NCBI RefSeq assembly: GCF_010730745.1
Contig: NZ_AP022615.1
Span: 2,728,001-2,792,000, forward strand
DNA length: 64,000 nt
Source: Mycobacterium heidelbergense
GTDB lineage: Bacteria; Actinomycetota; Actinomycetes; Mycobacteriales; Mycobacteriaceae
Direction of reading: 5' to 3'
Below the pieces are notes generated by a model. The model did no database searches and was not told the DNA's origin. It was given only the letters and a program-made list of their open reading frames with translations. How positions within the stretch are numbered: position 1 is the first letter of the stretch; each line of letters begins with the position of its first letter. A program made the translations under genes and the position numbers. Shown here piece by piece: positions 35,242-43,158 of this stretch.

Positions 35242-35913
35242 TCACGATGTGCCCCTGCGTGGGGTCGGGGTGGGTCGGCTTTTGCGACGCGCGGGACGTG
35301 GCGCAAAGGAGCGCACGTAATCGACGGCGGCGTTGACGGCGACCCGCAGCGGTTCCGGGTCACCGGTGGCGTGCGTGATCATCGCCCCGCCCTGGTGCGC
35401 GACAACCAGCGACACCGCCAAGTGCCGCGGGTCGGCATCGGGACTCAGATCGCCGCGGCGCTGCATCGCCGTGAGGCCCGCCCGAAACAGCTCAATCCAC
35501 TGGTCGTAGCCGGCGGAGAGGTCGTCGTGTATTTCGTCGTCGGCCTCGATCAGCTCACCGGCCAGGGAACCGTAGACGCAGCCGCCGACGCGGTACACGG
35601 CGTCTATGTCCGACACGCAGGCATCGGCCCAGGCCTGTAGGGCATCGAGGCTGTCCAGCGCGCCCAGCCGCGGTTGGGCGTGAAAGGCCCGCACGCCGTC
35701 GCGGCGCGCGGCGACGACGTGACGGGTCAGGTCGCGCTTGTCGCGGAAGTAGTGCGAGATCTGCGATCCGCCCACCCCGGCGGTGCGCCGAACCTGGTCG
35801 ATGCTGGTGTTGGCGACCCCGCGTTCAAACATGAGCCGGGCGGCGACGTCGATGATGCGCGCACGAGTCGCCAGTCCCTTGTGGGTGAACCGCGATGTGG
35901 TGTGGTCGGACAC
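35242..35913 (-). CDS. TetR-family regulator, paralogue 1
   Basis: 223-residue TetR protein starting at GTG 35911-35913. HTH at about residues 37-60 (SIDQVRRTAGVGGSQISHYF). The C-terminal domain AVSLVVAHQGGAMITH matches the equivalent ALAIVCAHQGGATLAF of the adjacent TetR, so the two are paralogues with near-identical recognition helices (GGSQISHYF versus SGSQLAHYF). It follows the second TetR gene with a 22-bp gap and is expected to be co-transcribed with it. It probably binds the 16-bp boxes. Confidence 0.9.
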   Translation of the reverse strand: MSDHTTSRFTHKGLATRARIIDVAARLMFERGVANTSIDQVRRTAGVGGSQISHYFRDKRDLTRHVVAARRDGVRAFHAQPRLGALDSLDALQAWADACVSDIDAVYRVGGCVYGSLAGELIEADDEIHDDLSAGYDQWIELFRAGLTAMQRRGDLSPDADPRHLAVSLVVAHQGGAMITHATGDPEPLRVAVNAAVDYVRSFAPRPARRKSRPTPTPRRGTS

Positions 35914-35935
35914 GTTGCCACCTTTGGCAGATGAG

Positions 35936-36631
35936 TCAGCTGGCTTTCCTTGTCGGGCGCCGGCCCCGCGAACGAGGTGGCGGCCGCGGAACGCGCTCGG
36001 CGGTATCGGTGGCGAACATGCGAAGGTAGTTGACCGCGAAACGGACCGCGTCGGCGTGTGGCCATTGCGCCCGATAGGTGAAGGCCAAGGTGGCGCCTCC
36101 CTGATGAGCGCAGACGATGGCCAGCGCCAGCCGCCGCGGGTCGGCGTCCGCGACCAGAACGCCGTCGTCCTTCATCCGCTGAATCGCCCGCTGCAGCAGG
36201 TCGACCCACTGCCAGTAGCCCGCCGCGAGCGTTTCGCGCGTGGCATCGTCGGACTTCGCCAGCTGCGCGGCGAGCGCATGGTAGGTGGGCGTCCCGAAGT
36301 ATCCGATGCGTCTGAGGTAGCGCATATTGAGGTCGATCCAGCGCTCGAAGTCGTCGAACGTAGCCAGGTCCTGGAGCTTGGGCTGTCGGTGAAAGTCCAA
36401 AACCACGCCGATTTGGCGTCGGATGACCGCGCGAACCAGCGCACCTTTATCGGCGAAATAGTGAGCGAGCTGAGAACCACTGACCGACGCGGCTCTGCGG
36501 ACATTGTCCATGTTGAACGCCGCCATGCCTTCGGTGACGATCAGCCGGGCGGCGGCCTGCACGATCCTGTCGCGGGTGGCACGCCCCTTGGCGGTCAACC
36601 GTTGTTCGTCCTGAACATCGGGATTGGCCAT
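35936..36631 (-). CDS. TetR-family regulator, paralogue 2
   Basis: 231-residue TetR protein starting at ATG 36629-36631. HTH at about residues 40-63 (NMDNVRRAASVSGSQLAHYF). Paralogue of the downstream TetR gene, with an Arg/Pro-rich tail (RPPPRSRGRRPTRKAS). Box 3 (36665-36680) is 33 bp upstream of its start, consistent with autoregulation. Tandem duplicates with shared recognition helices may bind as homo- or heterodimers or answer to two ligands; this is inference. Confidence 0.9.
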   Translation of the reverse strand: MANPDVQDEQRLTAKGRATRDRIVQAAARLIVTEGMAAFNMDNVRRAASVSGSQLAHYFADKGALVRAVIRRQIGVVLDFHRQPKLQDLATFDDFERWIDLNMRYLRRIGYFGTPTYHALAAQLAKSDDATRETLAAGYWQWVDLLQRAIQRMKDDGVLVADADPRRLALAIVCAHQGGATLAFTYRAQWPHADAVRFAVNYLRMFATDTAERVPRPPPRSRGRRPTRKAS

Positions 36632-36664
36632 CGCGTCAGGCTAACCCGCAGGCGCCGCAAACTA

Positions 36665-36680
36665 TGGGATATTCAACCCA
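36665..36680. promoter_or_regulatory. 16-bp TGGG-N8-CCCA box 3
   Basis: TGGGATATTCAACCCA, between the TetR pair and the alpha/beta hydrolase stop. Position fits the promoter of the two TetR genes. Confidence 0.7.
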
Positions 36681-36708
36681 TTGACGCGTGTGGCGCCCGC
36701 GGGCCGCG

Positions 36709-37581
36709 TCAGTCGGGCACGTGGACCTTGGCGAGAAAGTCACGGATCAGCCCGGCGACCTCGTCCAGCGCGGACTCGAGCAGGAAGTGCCCGCCGTCGA
36801 GCAGATGGATCTCGGCATCGGGTAGGTCGTCGGCGAACGCTTCGGCGCCGGCCGGGCCGAAGATTTCATCGCCGCGGCCCCACACCGCCAGCAGCGGTAC
36901 CCGGGTGGCGCGGAAGTATTCGTGCAGGCGCGGGTACAGCGCCGCGTTGGTGGCGTAGTCCCGCAGCAGTTTCAGCTGGACTTTGTCATTGCCGGGACGG
37001 GATATCAGCGCGTAGTCGTGATACCAGGACTCGGGGTCGACCAGCGTCTCGTCGGCGACGCCGGTGAGGTATTGCCAGCGGGTGGCGTCCAGCGTGAGGA
37101 ACTGCCGTACCGCTGCCTCGGTGTCCGGCGTCTGCTCATTTTGGTAGGCGCCCACGACCTTCCAGAAGCTTTCGACGAATCCCGCGTCATAGCCGTTCCC
37201 GTTCTGACTGATGATCGCGGTGATCGCGGAAGGGTCGCGCAGCGCCAGCCGCCAGCCGATCGGCGCGCCGTAGTCCTGTACGTAGAGGGCGTATCTGTCG
37301 GCGCCGAGCGCGCGCAGCAGCCCCGCGGTGAAGTCGGTCAACGCGTCGAAGGTGTAGTCGAACTCCTCGACGGGCGGTGCGTCGGAGAGCCCGAAGCCCA
37401 GGTGGTCCGGTGCGATCACGTGGTAACGGTCCGCGAGCGCCGGAACCAGATCCCGGAACATGTAGGAGCTGGTGGGAAACCCGTGCAGGAGCACCAGCGC
37501 CGGCGCATTCGGATCGCCGGCCTCGCGGAAGAACAGCCGATGGCCGTCGACGGTGGCGTATCGATGATGAACGTTCGGCAT
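36709..37581 (-). CDS. Alpha/beta hydrolase (epoxide hydrolase/haloalkane dehalogenase-like)
   Basis: 290-residue hydrolase from ATG 37579-37581, which has an AGGAGG at proper spacing. The oxyanion HG motif (HGFPTSSYMFR, 33-43), acidic nucleophile Asp103 in VQDYGAP, and His265 in LDGGHFLLE make the triad. The nucleophile Asp puts it with epoxide hydrolases and haloalkane dehalogenases rather than esterases. The halide-binding Asn (HGN) and Trp (DWG) of true dehalogenases are Phe and Tyr here, so haloalkane dehalogenation is uncertain. Box 4 lies 91 bp upstream of the start. Same orientation as the TetR pair and redox operon. Confidence 0.88.
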   Translation of the reverse strand: MPNVHHRYATVDGHRLFFREAGDPNAPALVLLHGFPTSSYMFRDLVPALADRYHVIAPDHLGFGLSDAPPVEEFDYTFDALTDFTAGLLRALGADRYALYVQDYGAPIGWRLALRDPSAITAIISQNGNGYDAGFVESFWKVVGAYQNEQTPDTEAAVRQFLTLDATRWQYLTGVADETLVDPESWYHDYALISRPGNDKVQLKLLRDYATNAALYPRLHEYFRATRVPLLAVWGRGDEIFGPAGAEAFADDLPDAEIHLLDGGHFLLESALDEVAGLIRDFLAKVHVPD

Positions 37582-37671
37582 GACATTCCTCCTGAGCGCA
37601 CGCGCGAATTCACAAGCGAACGCCGTCGTGGCGTTCGACGAAAGTCCACCCAACCCAGCACCCCGCAGTTC

Positions 37672-37687
37672 TGGGTTGTCTGACCCA
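37672..37687. promoter_or_regulatory. 16-bp TGGG-N8-CCCA box 4
   Basis: TGGGTTGTCTGACCCA, 91 bp upstream of the alpha/beta hydrolase ATG. Same motif as boxes 1-3. Confidence 0.7.
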
Positions 37688-37762
37688 GTATGCACCAAAA
37701 CGGGCGGCGCGCAACAGTCTCGGAACGGGATGTGTTGCCCTCCGCGCCGGCGTGGCATATTC

Positions 37763-37778
37763 TGGGCCAGCCAACCCA
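37763..37778. promoter_or_regulatory. 16-bp TGGG-N8-CCCA box 5
   Basis: TGGGCCAGCCAACCCA, 91 bp from box 4 centre to centre. It may serve the hydrolase promoter or a former divergent transcript. Confidence 0.65.
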
Positions 37779-37950
37779 ATTTAAGGTCCGGTCTCGGGCG
37801 TGCCGCCTACCGGACCAAAGGAGCAGGCGCACGGTGGGTAACACGTTGCGAAGTGCTCATCTGCTCTGCCGCGCCGCGCAGCGACCTCGTCCTGGATCTT
37901 TGAGCGTTAGGGGACACCGGCCCAACGGCGGTTGACGCCGACCGGCACCG

Positions 37951-38748
37951 TCACGGCGCCAGGCAGACCGACGCCTCGGCGGTGTAGCACAAAAACGTCA
38001 GTGTCTCCTGCAGATACAGCTGCACGGTCTCGGCGTCATGGCTGAGGTACCCGATGGCGACGTCGGTCCCGAGCTGTAGGTCGAAGTCGCCGCCGCGCGT
38101 GGTCAACACGAAGGCGCCATCGATCGCCGGCGCCCAGATGATGTCCCCGTCGACCAACCGGTTCAGGTGCTCGCGGATGGGATATCCGTGTTCGGTGGTC
38201 TCGCTGACTTTCGTGTAGACCTCGGCGGACAACAGCACCGAGTACGGGCCGTCGACACCCGCCAGCCGCAGCCCGGTCAACGCATGCGAGATGGCATCGG
38301 GCATATCGCGGGGGTCCTCGGGCAACGTCAGCGCCGGGTTGGAGCTGCAGCTGCGGATGCCCTCGATCGACGCGGCGGCGTAGCCCTCGAAGATGACGCG
38401 GTCCTCGACGAACGCCAGCTTCTTGGCCGCGGCCTTGACCGGGTCCCAGTCGGAGTCGTTGGAGCCGCGCTCGACGTCGTCGATCTCGGAACGCGACAGG
38501 GTAAACGGAACCCGCAGCCGGACAAGCGGTTTGCTCGCCCGCAGGTGGGCCACCACGCCGTCGGTGGGTGCGTCGACGTCGACCAGCCGACCCGTGCCAA
38601 CCGCCGCGGCGACCGGTCCGCCCGGCTCGCTGACGTCGACCACGCGGCGCCCGGCAATGTGGCGCTTGAACGTCCGCGTGGCCTCCAATTCGATTTCGGC
38701 CCAAGCGACTTCGGTGACCGGTGCCAGATCGCGGTAAAGGTTGTTCAT
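37951..38748 (-). CDS. cfp29: Encapsulin shell protein (CFP29)
   Basis: HK97-fold encapsulin of 265 residues that assembles into a protein nanocompartment. MNNLYRDLAPVTEVAWAEIE, FKRHIAGRRVVDV, WDPVKAAAKKLAFVEDRVIFEG and the C-terminal LQETLTFLCYTAEA are close to CFP29 of M. tuberculosis as I know it. The ATG (38746-38748) overlaps the stop of the dyp gene (ATGA), so shell and cargo are translationally coupled. In mycobacteria this compartment packages DyP and is linked to oxidative-stress resistance. Confidence 0.97.
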   Translation of the reverse strand: MNNLYRDLAPVTEVAWAEIELEATRTFKRHIAGRRVVDVSEPGGPVAAAVGTGRLVDVDAPTDGVVAHLRASKPLVRLRVPFTLSRSEIDDVERGSNDSDWDPVKAAAKKLAFVEDRVIFEGYAAASIEGIRSCSSNPALTLPEDPRDMPDAISHALTGLRLAGVDGPYSVLLSAEVYTKVSETTEHGYPIREHLNRLVDGDIIWAPAIDGAFVLTTRGGDFDLQLGTDVAIGYLSHDAETVQLYLQETLTFLCYTAEASVCLAP

Positions 38749-39764
38749 CAAGGGGTTCCTTTCAGGCTGCCGATCCCAAGTGAGCCGTCGTGAGGAGCTG
38801 GTGTGGCGGGCCGCGCCGTGGCCATGGGTGCGGGCAGGGGCGGGGGATCGTCGAGGAAGTCGACGGTGGGGGAGAAGAACAGTCCGCCGGTGACCGCGGT
38901 GGAAAAATCCAGGATGCGGTCGGTGTTGCCGGGCGGATCGCCGAGGAACATGTTGTCCAGCATCTGCTCGGTGACCCGCGGTGTCCGCGAATACCCAATG
39001 AAGTAGGTGCCGTACTCGCCCCTGCCGAGTTCGCCGAAGGGCATGTTGTGCCGCACGATCTTCAGCTCGGTGCCGTCGTCGTCGGTGATCACGTTCAATG
39101 CGATGTGGGCGTTGGGCGGTTTGACGTCGTCGTCCATCTCAATGTTGTCCAGTTTCGTGCGCCCGATGACCCGCTCCTGTTCGGTGACCGACAGCGAATT
39201 CCACGACGACATGTCGTGCACGTACTTCTGCACGTGGACGTAGCACGAGCCCTCGAACGCGGGGTCCTCATCGCCGACCGCGGTGGCGCTGACGGCCAGT
39301 GGGCCATCGGGGTTCTCGGTGCCGTCGACAAAGCCCAGCAGGTCACGGTTGTCGAAGTAGCGAAACCCGTGCACCTCGTCGACCACGGTCACCGCCCCGG
39401 CCATCGCCTGCAGGATGCGGTCCGCGAGCTCGAAACACACGTCGAGGCTTTCGGCCCGGATGTGGAACAACAGATCCCCAGGCGTCGCCGGGGCGGTGTG
39501 CCGCGGTCCCTTCAGCTCGACGAACGGATGCAGCTCGGCGGGACGCGGTCCGGAAAACAAGCGGTCCCAGGCGTCGGAGCCGATCGAGACGATCGTCGAC
39601 AACCGTTTCGGCGGCTCCCGGAAACCGATCGCGCGCACCAGGCCGGAGATGTCCGGCAGCGCGTCGTGCACGGTCGCCTCTCCGCCGTCGTCGATCGTGA
39701 CCACGAGGAAGATCGCCGCGGGCGTCAGCGGCTCGAGGATGGGTTGCGGCTGAACCGGAGGCAC
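38748..39764 (-). CDS. dyp: Dye-decolorizing peroxidase, encapsulin cargo
   Basis: Heme peroxidase of the DyP family, 338 residues from the GTG at 39762-39764. The catalytic residues are present: Asp147 in GFVDGTENP, proximal His220 (NAHIAL), and distal Arg238 and Asn240 in VRHNMPFG. The C-terminal tail after a Pro/Ala linker ends DGSLGIGSLKGTP, the encapsulin-targeting peptide. It uses H2O2 to oxidise bulky substrates inside the shell. First gene of the dyp-encapsulin operon. A longer frame to 39884 is not supported. Confidence 0.96.
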   Translation of the reverse strand: MPPVQPQPILEPLTPAAIFLVVTIDDGGEATVHDALPDISGLVRAIGFREPPKRLSTIVSIGSDAWDRLFSGPRPAELHPFVELKGPRHTAPATPGDLLFHIRAESLDVCFELADRILQAMAGAVTVVDEVHGFRYFDNRDLLGFVDGTENPDGPLAVSATAVGDEDPAFEGSCYVHVQKYVHDMSSWNSLSVTEQERVIGRTKLDNIEMDDDVKPPNAHIALNVITDDDGTELKIVRHNMPFGELGRGEYGTYFIGYSRTPRVTEQMLDNMFLGDPPGNTDRILDFSTAVTGGLFFSPTVDFLDDPPPLPAPMATARPATPAPHDGSLGIGSLKGTP

Positions 39765-39874
39765 TCTGCCGACCCTAGCGTGGCGACGGCGAGCACCGGA
39801 AGCGGTGCGAGCAAGGAGCCGCGCAATTGACCCTAGCGTCAACTGCGCCGTCGCGAACAGCCATGATGTTGAAC

Positions 39875-41143
39875 ATGTCGGCAAGCGCCGCGGGCCTCTG
39901 CGATTTCATCGACGCGTCGCCGTCGCCGTTTCACGTCTGCGCCACGGTGGCCGCCCGGCTTGTCGAGGCGGGGTATGCCGAGCTCAGCGAAACCGATCGA
40001 TGGCCGGACAGCCCCGGCCGCTACTTCACCGTGCGCGCCGGCTCGCTGGTCGCGTGGAATTCCGACGGGCCCGACGGGCCGTTTCGCATCGTCGGCGCGC
40101 ACACCGACAGCCCCAACCTGAGGGTCAAGCAGCATCCGGACCGGCTGGTCGCCGGTTGGCGCGTGGTGGCGCTGGAGCCCTACGGCGGCGCGTGGCTCAA
40201 CTCGTGGCTGGACCGAGACCTCGGCATCAGTGGGCGGCTGTCCGTCCGGGACGGCGCCGGCATCATCCACCGGCTCGTCCGGATCGACGACCCGATCCTG
40301 CGGGTGCCCCAGCTGGCCATCCACCTGGCCGAGGATCGCAAGTCGCTGACGCTGGACCCGCAGCGACACGTCAACGCGGTTTGGGGCGTTGCGGAACAGG
40401 CGGGTTCATTCGTGGACCACGTGGCGCAGCGCGCCGGCGTCGCGCCGACCGACGTGCTGGCCGCCGACCTGATGACGCACGATCTGACCCCGTCGAGGGT
40501 AGTCGGCGCCGACGCCAGCCTGCTGAGCGCGCCCAGGCTGGACAACCAGGCCAGTTGCTATGCGGGTCTGGAGGCATTGTTGGCCGTGGAACCGGCCTCG
40601 GCGCCGAGCGGCTTCCTGCCCGTATTGGTCCTCTTCGATCACGAGGAGGTCGGTTCGTCGTCCGACCACGGCGCGCAATCCGACCTGCTGGGTACCGTCC
40701 TGGAACGGATCGTGCTCGGGGCCGGCGGCGACCGGGAAGACTTCCTGCGCCGGCTGCCCGCGTCGCTCCTGGCCTCGGCGGACATGGCCCACGCCACCCA
40801 CCCCAACTACCCGGAGCGTCACGAACCCGGCCACCCGATCGAGGTCAACGCCGGCCCGGTGCTCAAGGTGCACCCCAATCTGCGGTACGCCACCGATTCA
40901 CGCACCGCCGCCGCGTTCGAGCTGGCCTGCCGCCAGGCCGGGGTCGGATTGCAGCGCTACGAGCACCGCGCCGACCTGCCGTGCGGTTCGACGATCGGGC
41001 CGTTGGCGTCGGCGCGGACGGGCATTCCCACCGTCGACGTCGGCGCCGCCCAGCTCGCGATGCACTCCGCACGCGAGTTGATGGGCGCACACGACGTGGC
41101 CGCCTATTCGGCCGCCATGCGCGCCTTTCTTTCCCCGCGGTAG
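39875..41143 (+). CDS. pepC: M18 family aspartyl aminopeptidase
   Basis: Zinc aminopeptidase of 422 residues that removes N-terminal acidic residues in the cytosol. GAHTDSPNLRVK, RLDNQASCYAGLEAL, LFDHEEVGSSSDHGAQS and the late VDVGAAQLAMHSARE supply the metal ligands and catalytic residues. It is orthologous to Rv0800 (called pepC in M. tuberculosis). I start at ATG 39875 (MSASAAGLCDFIDAS), matching that orthologue; in-frame starts at 39863 and 39866 are alternatives. Confidence 0.94.
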   Translation: MSASAAGLCDFIDASPSPFHVCATVAARLVEAGYAELSETDRWPDSPGRYFTVRAGSLVAWNSDGPDGPFRIVGAHTDSPNLRVKQHPDRLVAGWRVVALEPYGGAWLNSWLDRDLGISGRLSVRDGAGIIHRLVRIDDPILRVPQLAIHLAEDRKSLTLDPQRHVNAVWGVAEQAGSFVDHVAQRAGVAPTDVLAADLMTHDLTPSRVVGADASLLSAPRLDNQASCYAGLEALLAVEPASAPSGFLPVLVLFDHEEVGSSSDHGAQSDLLGTVLERIVLGAGGDREDFLRRLPASLLASADMAHATHPNYPERHEPGHPIEVNAGPVLKVHPNLRYATDSRTAAAFELACRQAGVGLQRYEHRADLPCGSTIGPLASARTGIPTVDVGAAQLAMHSARELMGAHDVAAYSAAMRAFLSPR

Positions 41144-41167
41144 CCGCACGCAATCTGGCTTTCGCCG

Positions 41168-41196
41168 TTGAACGACAGCTCGGCGGTTAATACTGT
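41168..41196 (+). promoter_or_regulatory. Candidate promoter of the molybdenum-heme fusion gene
   Basis: TTGAAC (41168-41173) and TACTGT (41191-41196) are separated by 17 bp, a good sigma-70-type spacing. The expected start near 41203 leaves a leader of about 90 nt. Confidence 0.4.
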
Positions 41197-41291
41197 CGGC
41201 GGACCGGCGAATTGGCGTAACTTAAGTTCCTGCACGATCTTTTGTGTCGGCGCGAGGGCTCACGGAGTTGGCGACCGGGAGAAGGTGTCAC

Positions 41292-43106
41292 ATGGCTGAC
41301 TATTCAGTGAACGATGGCGCCGACACGGTTGCGCGCGCCCGTCTTGAGTCGTTGCTCGATCAGCATGCCCGCCAGCGGGTGCTGGATCAACGCATAAATC
41401 TCGATGAATGGGCCGGGGGGTTGTCGCAGCAGGAAAAGGTGCAGGTGCCGGTAGTTCGGATCGGTCGACGCTGGTTTAGCTCGTTGTGGTTGCTGCCGCT
41501 CGGTGTGGTCGGAATGCTGGTGGCGGTCGCGCTGGCGCAGCAGTTGCGTCAATACGAATGGATGCAGAGCTTTATCGAGCGTTACCCCGGGACGTCGGCA
41601 AGTTTCGCGCCCGCGGTGCACTCGGGATTTCCGGTGTGGTTGCGCTGGCAACACCTGTTCAACATCGTCTTCATGATGTTTATCATCCGGGCGGGGATGC
41701 AGATTCTCGCCGACCATCCGCGGTTGTATCTGAACGCTGGGTGTCGGCCGGGAACCGAATGGCTGCGGTTGCGTGGTCCGGTCCCCACCGATCGCCAGGA
41801 CAAAAGCGACGCAGCCCATATTTGGACGGCCAAGGACGATTCGGTGGCCATTCCGAGGTGGCTCGGGATACCCGGCTTTCGGCACTCGATCGGGCTTGCC
41901 CGTTGGTGGCATTTCAGTTTCGACCTTCTGTGGCTGGCCAATGGGCTGGTTTTTTACATTCTGCTTTTCGCCACGGGACAGTGGCGCCGGATCGTGCCCC
42001 GATCGGTCGATGTTTTCCCCAACATGCTGTCCACGGCGGTCCAATACGCCTCGCTGGACTTCCCGGCCAATCACGGCTTCACGAGCTACAACGGCTTGCA
42101 GATCATCGCCTACTTCACGACCGTGTTCGTCGCTGCGCCGCTGGCGTTTGTCACCGGCCTTTTGCAGGGGCCGGCGATCGCGGCGCGCCTCGGTTTCGGC
42201 CGGGGTCCATTTAATCGGCAGGTGGCGCGGACGGTGCACTTTGCGATCCTGGTGTGGATGATCTTTTTCATCGCGGTCCACACCGTGATGGTGTTCATCA
42301 CCGGGTTTGTGGGCAACGTGAACCATATTGTGCTCGGCACCGATACCCAATCGTATTGGGCGGTGGTGGTTTACGTCGTGGCCATGGCCGTCATCGCGAC
42401 GTTGTGGTTGCTCGCCTCTCCCATCACGGCTCGGTATCCCGCCGTTGTCCGCGGGTGCGGGCGCGCATTGGTGGGGTGGGCCAAGGAGCTGCTGGAATTG
42501 CCGCATCCCAACGCGAACTATTCCGAAAAGGACATTTCGCCCTATTTTTGGCCGAACGGCACCATCCCCGACTCGGACCGCTATCGTCAGCTTCAGGCCA
42601 CCGGGTGGTCGCAGTATTCGCTGCGCATCGAAGGGCTTGTCGAGAACCCCGTCAGTCTGACCTACGACGAATTGCGGGGGCTACCCAAGCACGAACAAAT
42701 CACCCAGCACTACTGCATTCAGGGCTGGTCCGGCGTGGCCAAATGGGGAGGCGTTCGCATGTCGGACATCCTCGACATCGTGCGCCCACTGCCGTCGGCT
42801 CGCTGGGTGGTGTTTTACTCCTTCGCCTACGGAGCCGATGGACCCGGCAAAGGCCGTTACTACGACTGCCACAAGATCGAGCAAATGTCCGCGCCGACAA
42901 CGCTGTTGGCGTACGACATGAACGGCCAGCCGCTCACCGAAACCCACGGTGCGCCGCTGCGGCTGCGCAATGAACGCGAACTCGGCTTCAAACAGGTCAA
43001 ATGGATCGAAGCGATCGAGTTCGTCGAGACCTTCGCCCACCTGGGGCTGGGGCATGGCGGCTACAACGAAGACCACGAATTCTACGGCTACCGCATGCCG
43101 ATCTGA
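41292..43106 (+). CDS. Fused cytochrome b561-like/sulfite-oxidase-type molybdopterin oxidoreductase
   Basis: 604-residue fusion. The N-terminal part (~60-375) has six hydrophobic helices with conserved-looking His (RWQHLFN, WWHFSFD, VHFAIL, AVHTVMV) like di-heme cytochrome b561/thiosulfate-reductase membrane subunits. The C-terminal part (~430-604) is an oxidoreductase molybdopterin-binding (sulfite oxidase/YedY) domain; HYCIQGWSG contains Cys475, the Mo thiolate ligand. One protein could pass electrons from quinol to a Mo-centre or back. No signal peptide precedes helix 1, so topology decides the side of the Mo domain. GGGAGAAGG serves ATG 41292. Not in the M. tuberculosis pepC-purL interval as I know it. 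Confidence 0.88.
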   Translation: MADYSVNDGADTVARARLESLLDQHARQRVLDQRINLDEWAGGLSQQEKVQVPVVRIGRRWFSSLWLLPLGVVGMLVAVALAQQLRQYEWMQSFIERYPGTSASFAPAVHSGFPVWLRWQHLFNIVFMMFIIRAGMQILADHPRLYLNAGCRPGTEWLRLRGPVPTDRQDKSDAAHIWTAKDDSVAIPRWLGIPGFRHSIGLARWWHFSFDLLWLANGLVFYILLFATGQWRRIVPRSVDVFPNMLSTAVQYASLDFPANHGFTSYNGLQIIAYFTTVFVAAPLAFVTGLLQGPAIAARLGFGRGPFNRQVARTVHFAILVWMIFFIAVHTVMVFITGFVGNVNHIVLGTDTQSYWAVVVYVVAMAVIATLWLLASPITARYPAVVRGCGRALVGWAKELLELPHPNANYSEKDISPYFWPNGTIPDSDRYRQLQATGWSQYSLRIEGLVENPVSLTYDELRGLPKHEQITQHYCIQGWSGVAKWGGVRMSDILDIVRPLPSARWVVFYSFAYGADGPGKGRYYDCHKIEQMSAPTTLLAYDMNGQPLTETHGAPLRLRNERELGFKQVKWIEAIEFVETFAHLGLGHGGYNEDHEFYGYRMPI

Positions 43107-43146
43107 CGATAATCCGGCGAGCCCGGGGCGGAGCGGCCCGGGACTC

Positions 43147-43152
43147 TAGACT
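43147..43152 (+). promoter_or_regulatory. -10 element of leaderless purL promoter
   Basis: TAGACT, 6 bp upstream of the purL GTG at 43159; no Shine-Dalgarno site. Confidence 0.6.
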
Positions 43153-43158
43153 ATCTGC

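Larger units (their letters stand above)
37582..37950. other. Regulatory spacer between hydrolase and encapsulin genes
   Basis: 369 bp with two 16-bp boxes (37672-37687 and 37763-37778). A 33-codon plus-strand frame from GTG 37834 to 37935 has AAAGGAG at 37817-37823; it has no homology I recognise and could be the relic of a divergent gene once controlled by box 5. Nothing else is identified. Confidence 0.5.

Noticed and set aside
36709..37581. Naming the alpha/beta hydrolase as a haloalkane dehalogenase
   Set aside because: The halide-stabilising Asn and Trp are replaced by Phe and Tyr, so the specific name is not supported.
41304..42506. 400-codon minus-strand frame
   Set aside because: Complement of the heme domain of the fusion gene; His/Arg/Pro-rich shadow.
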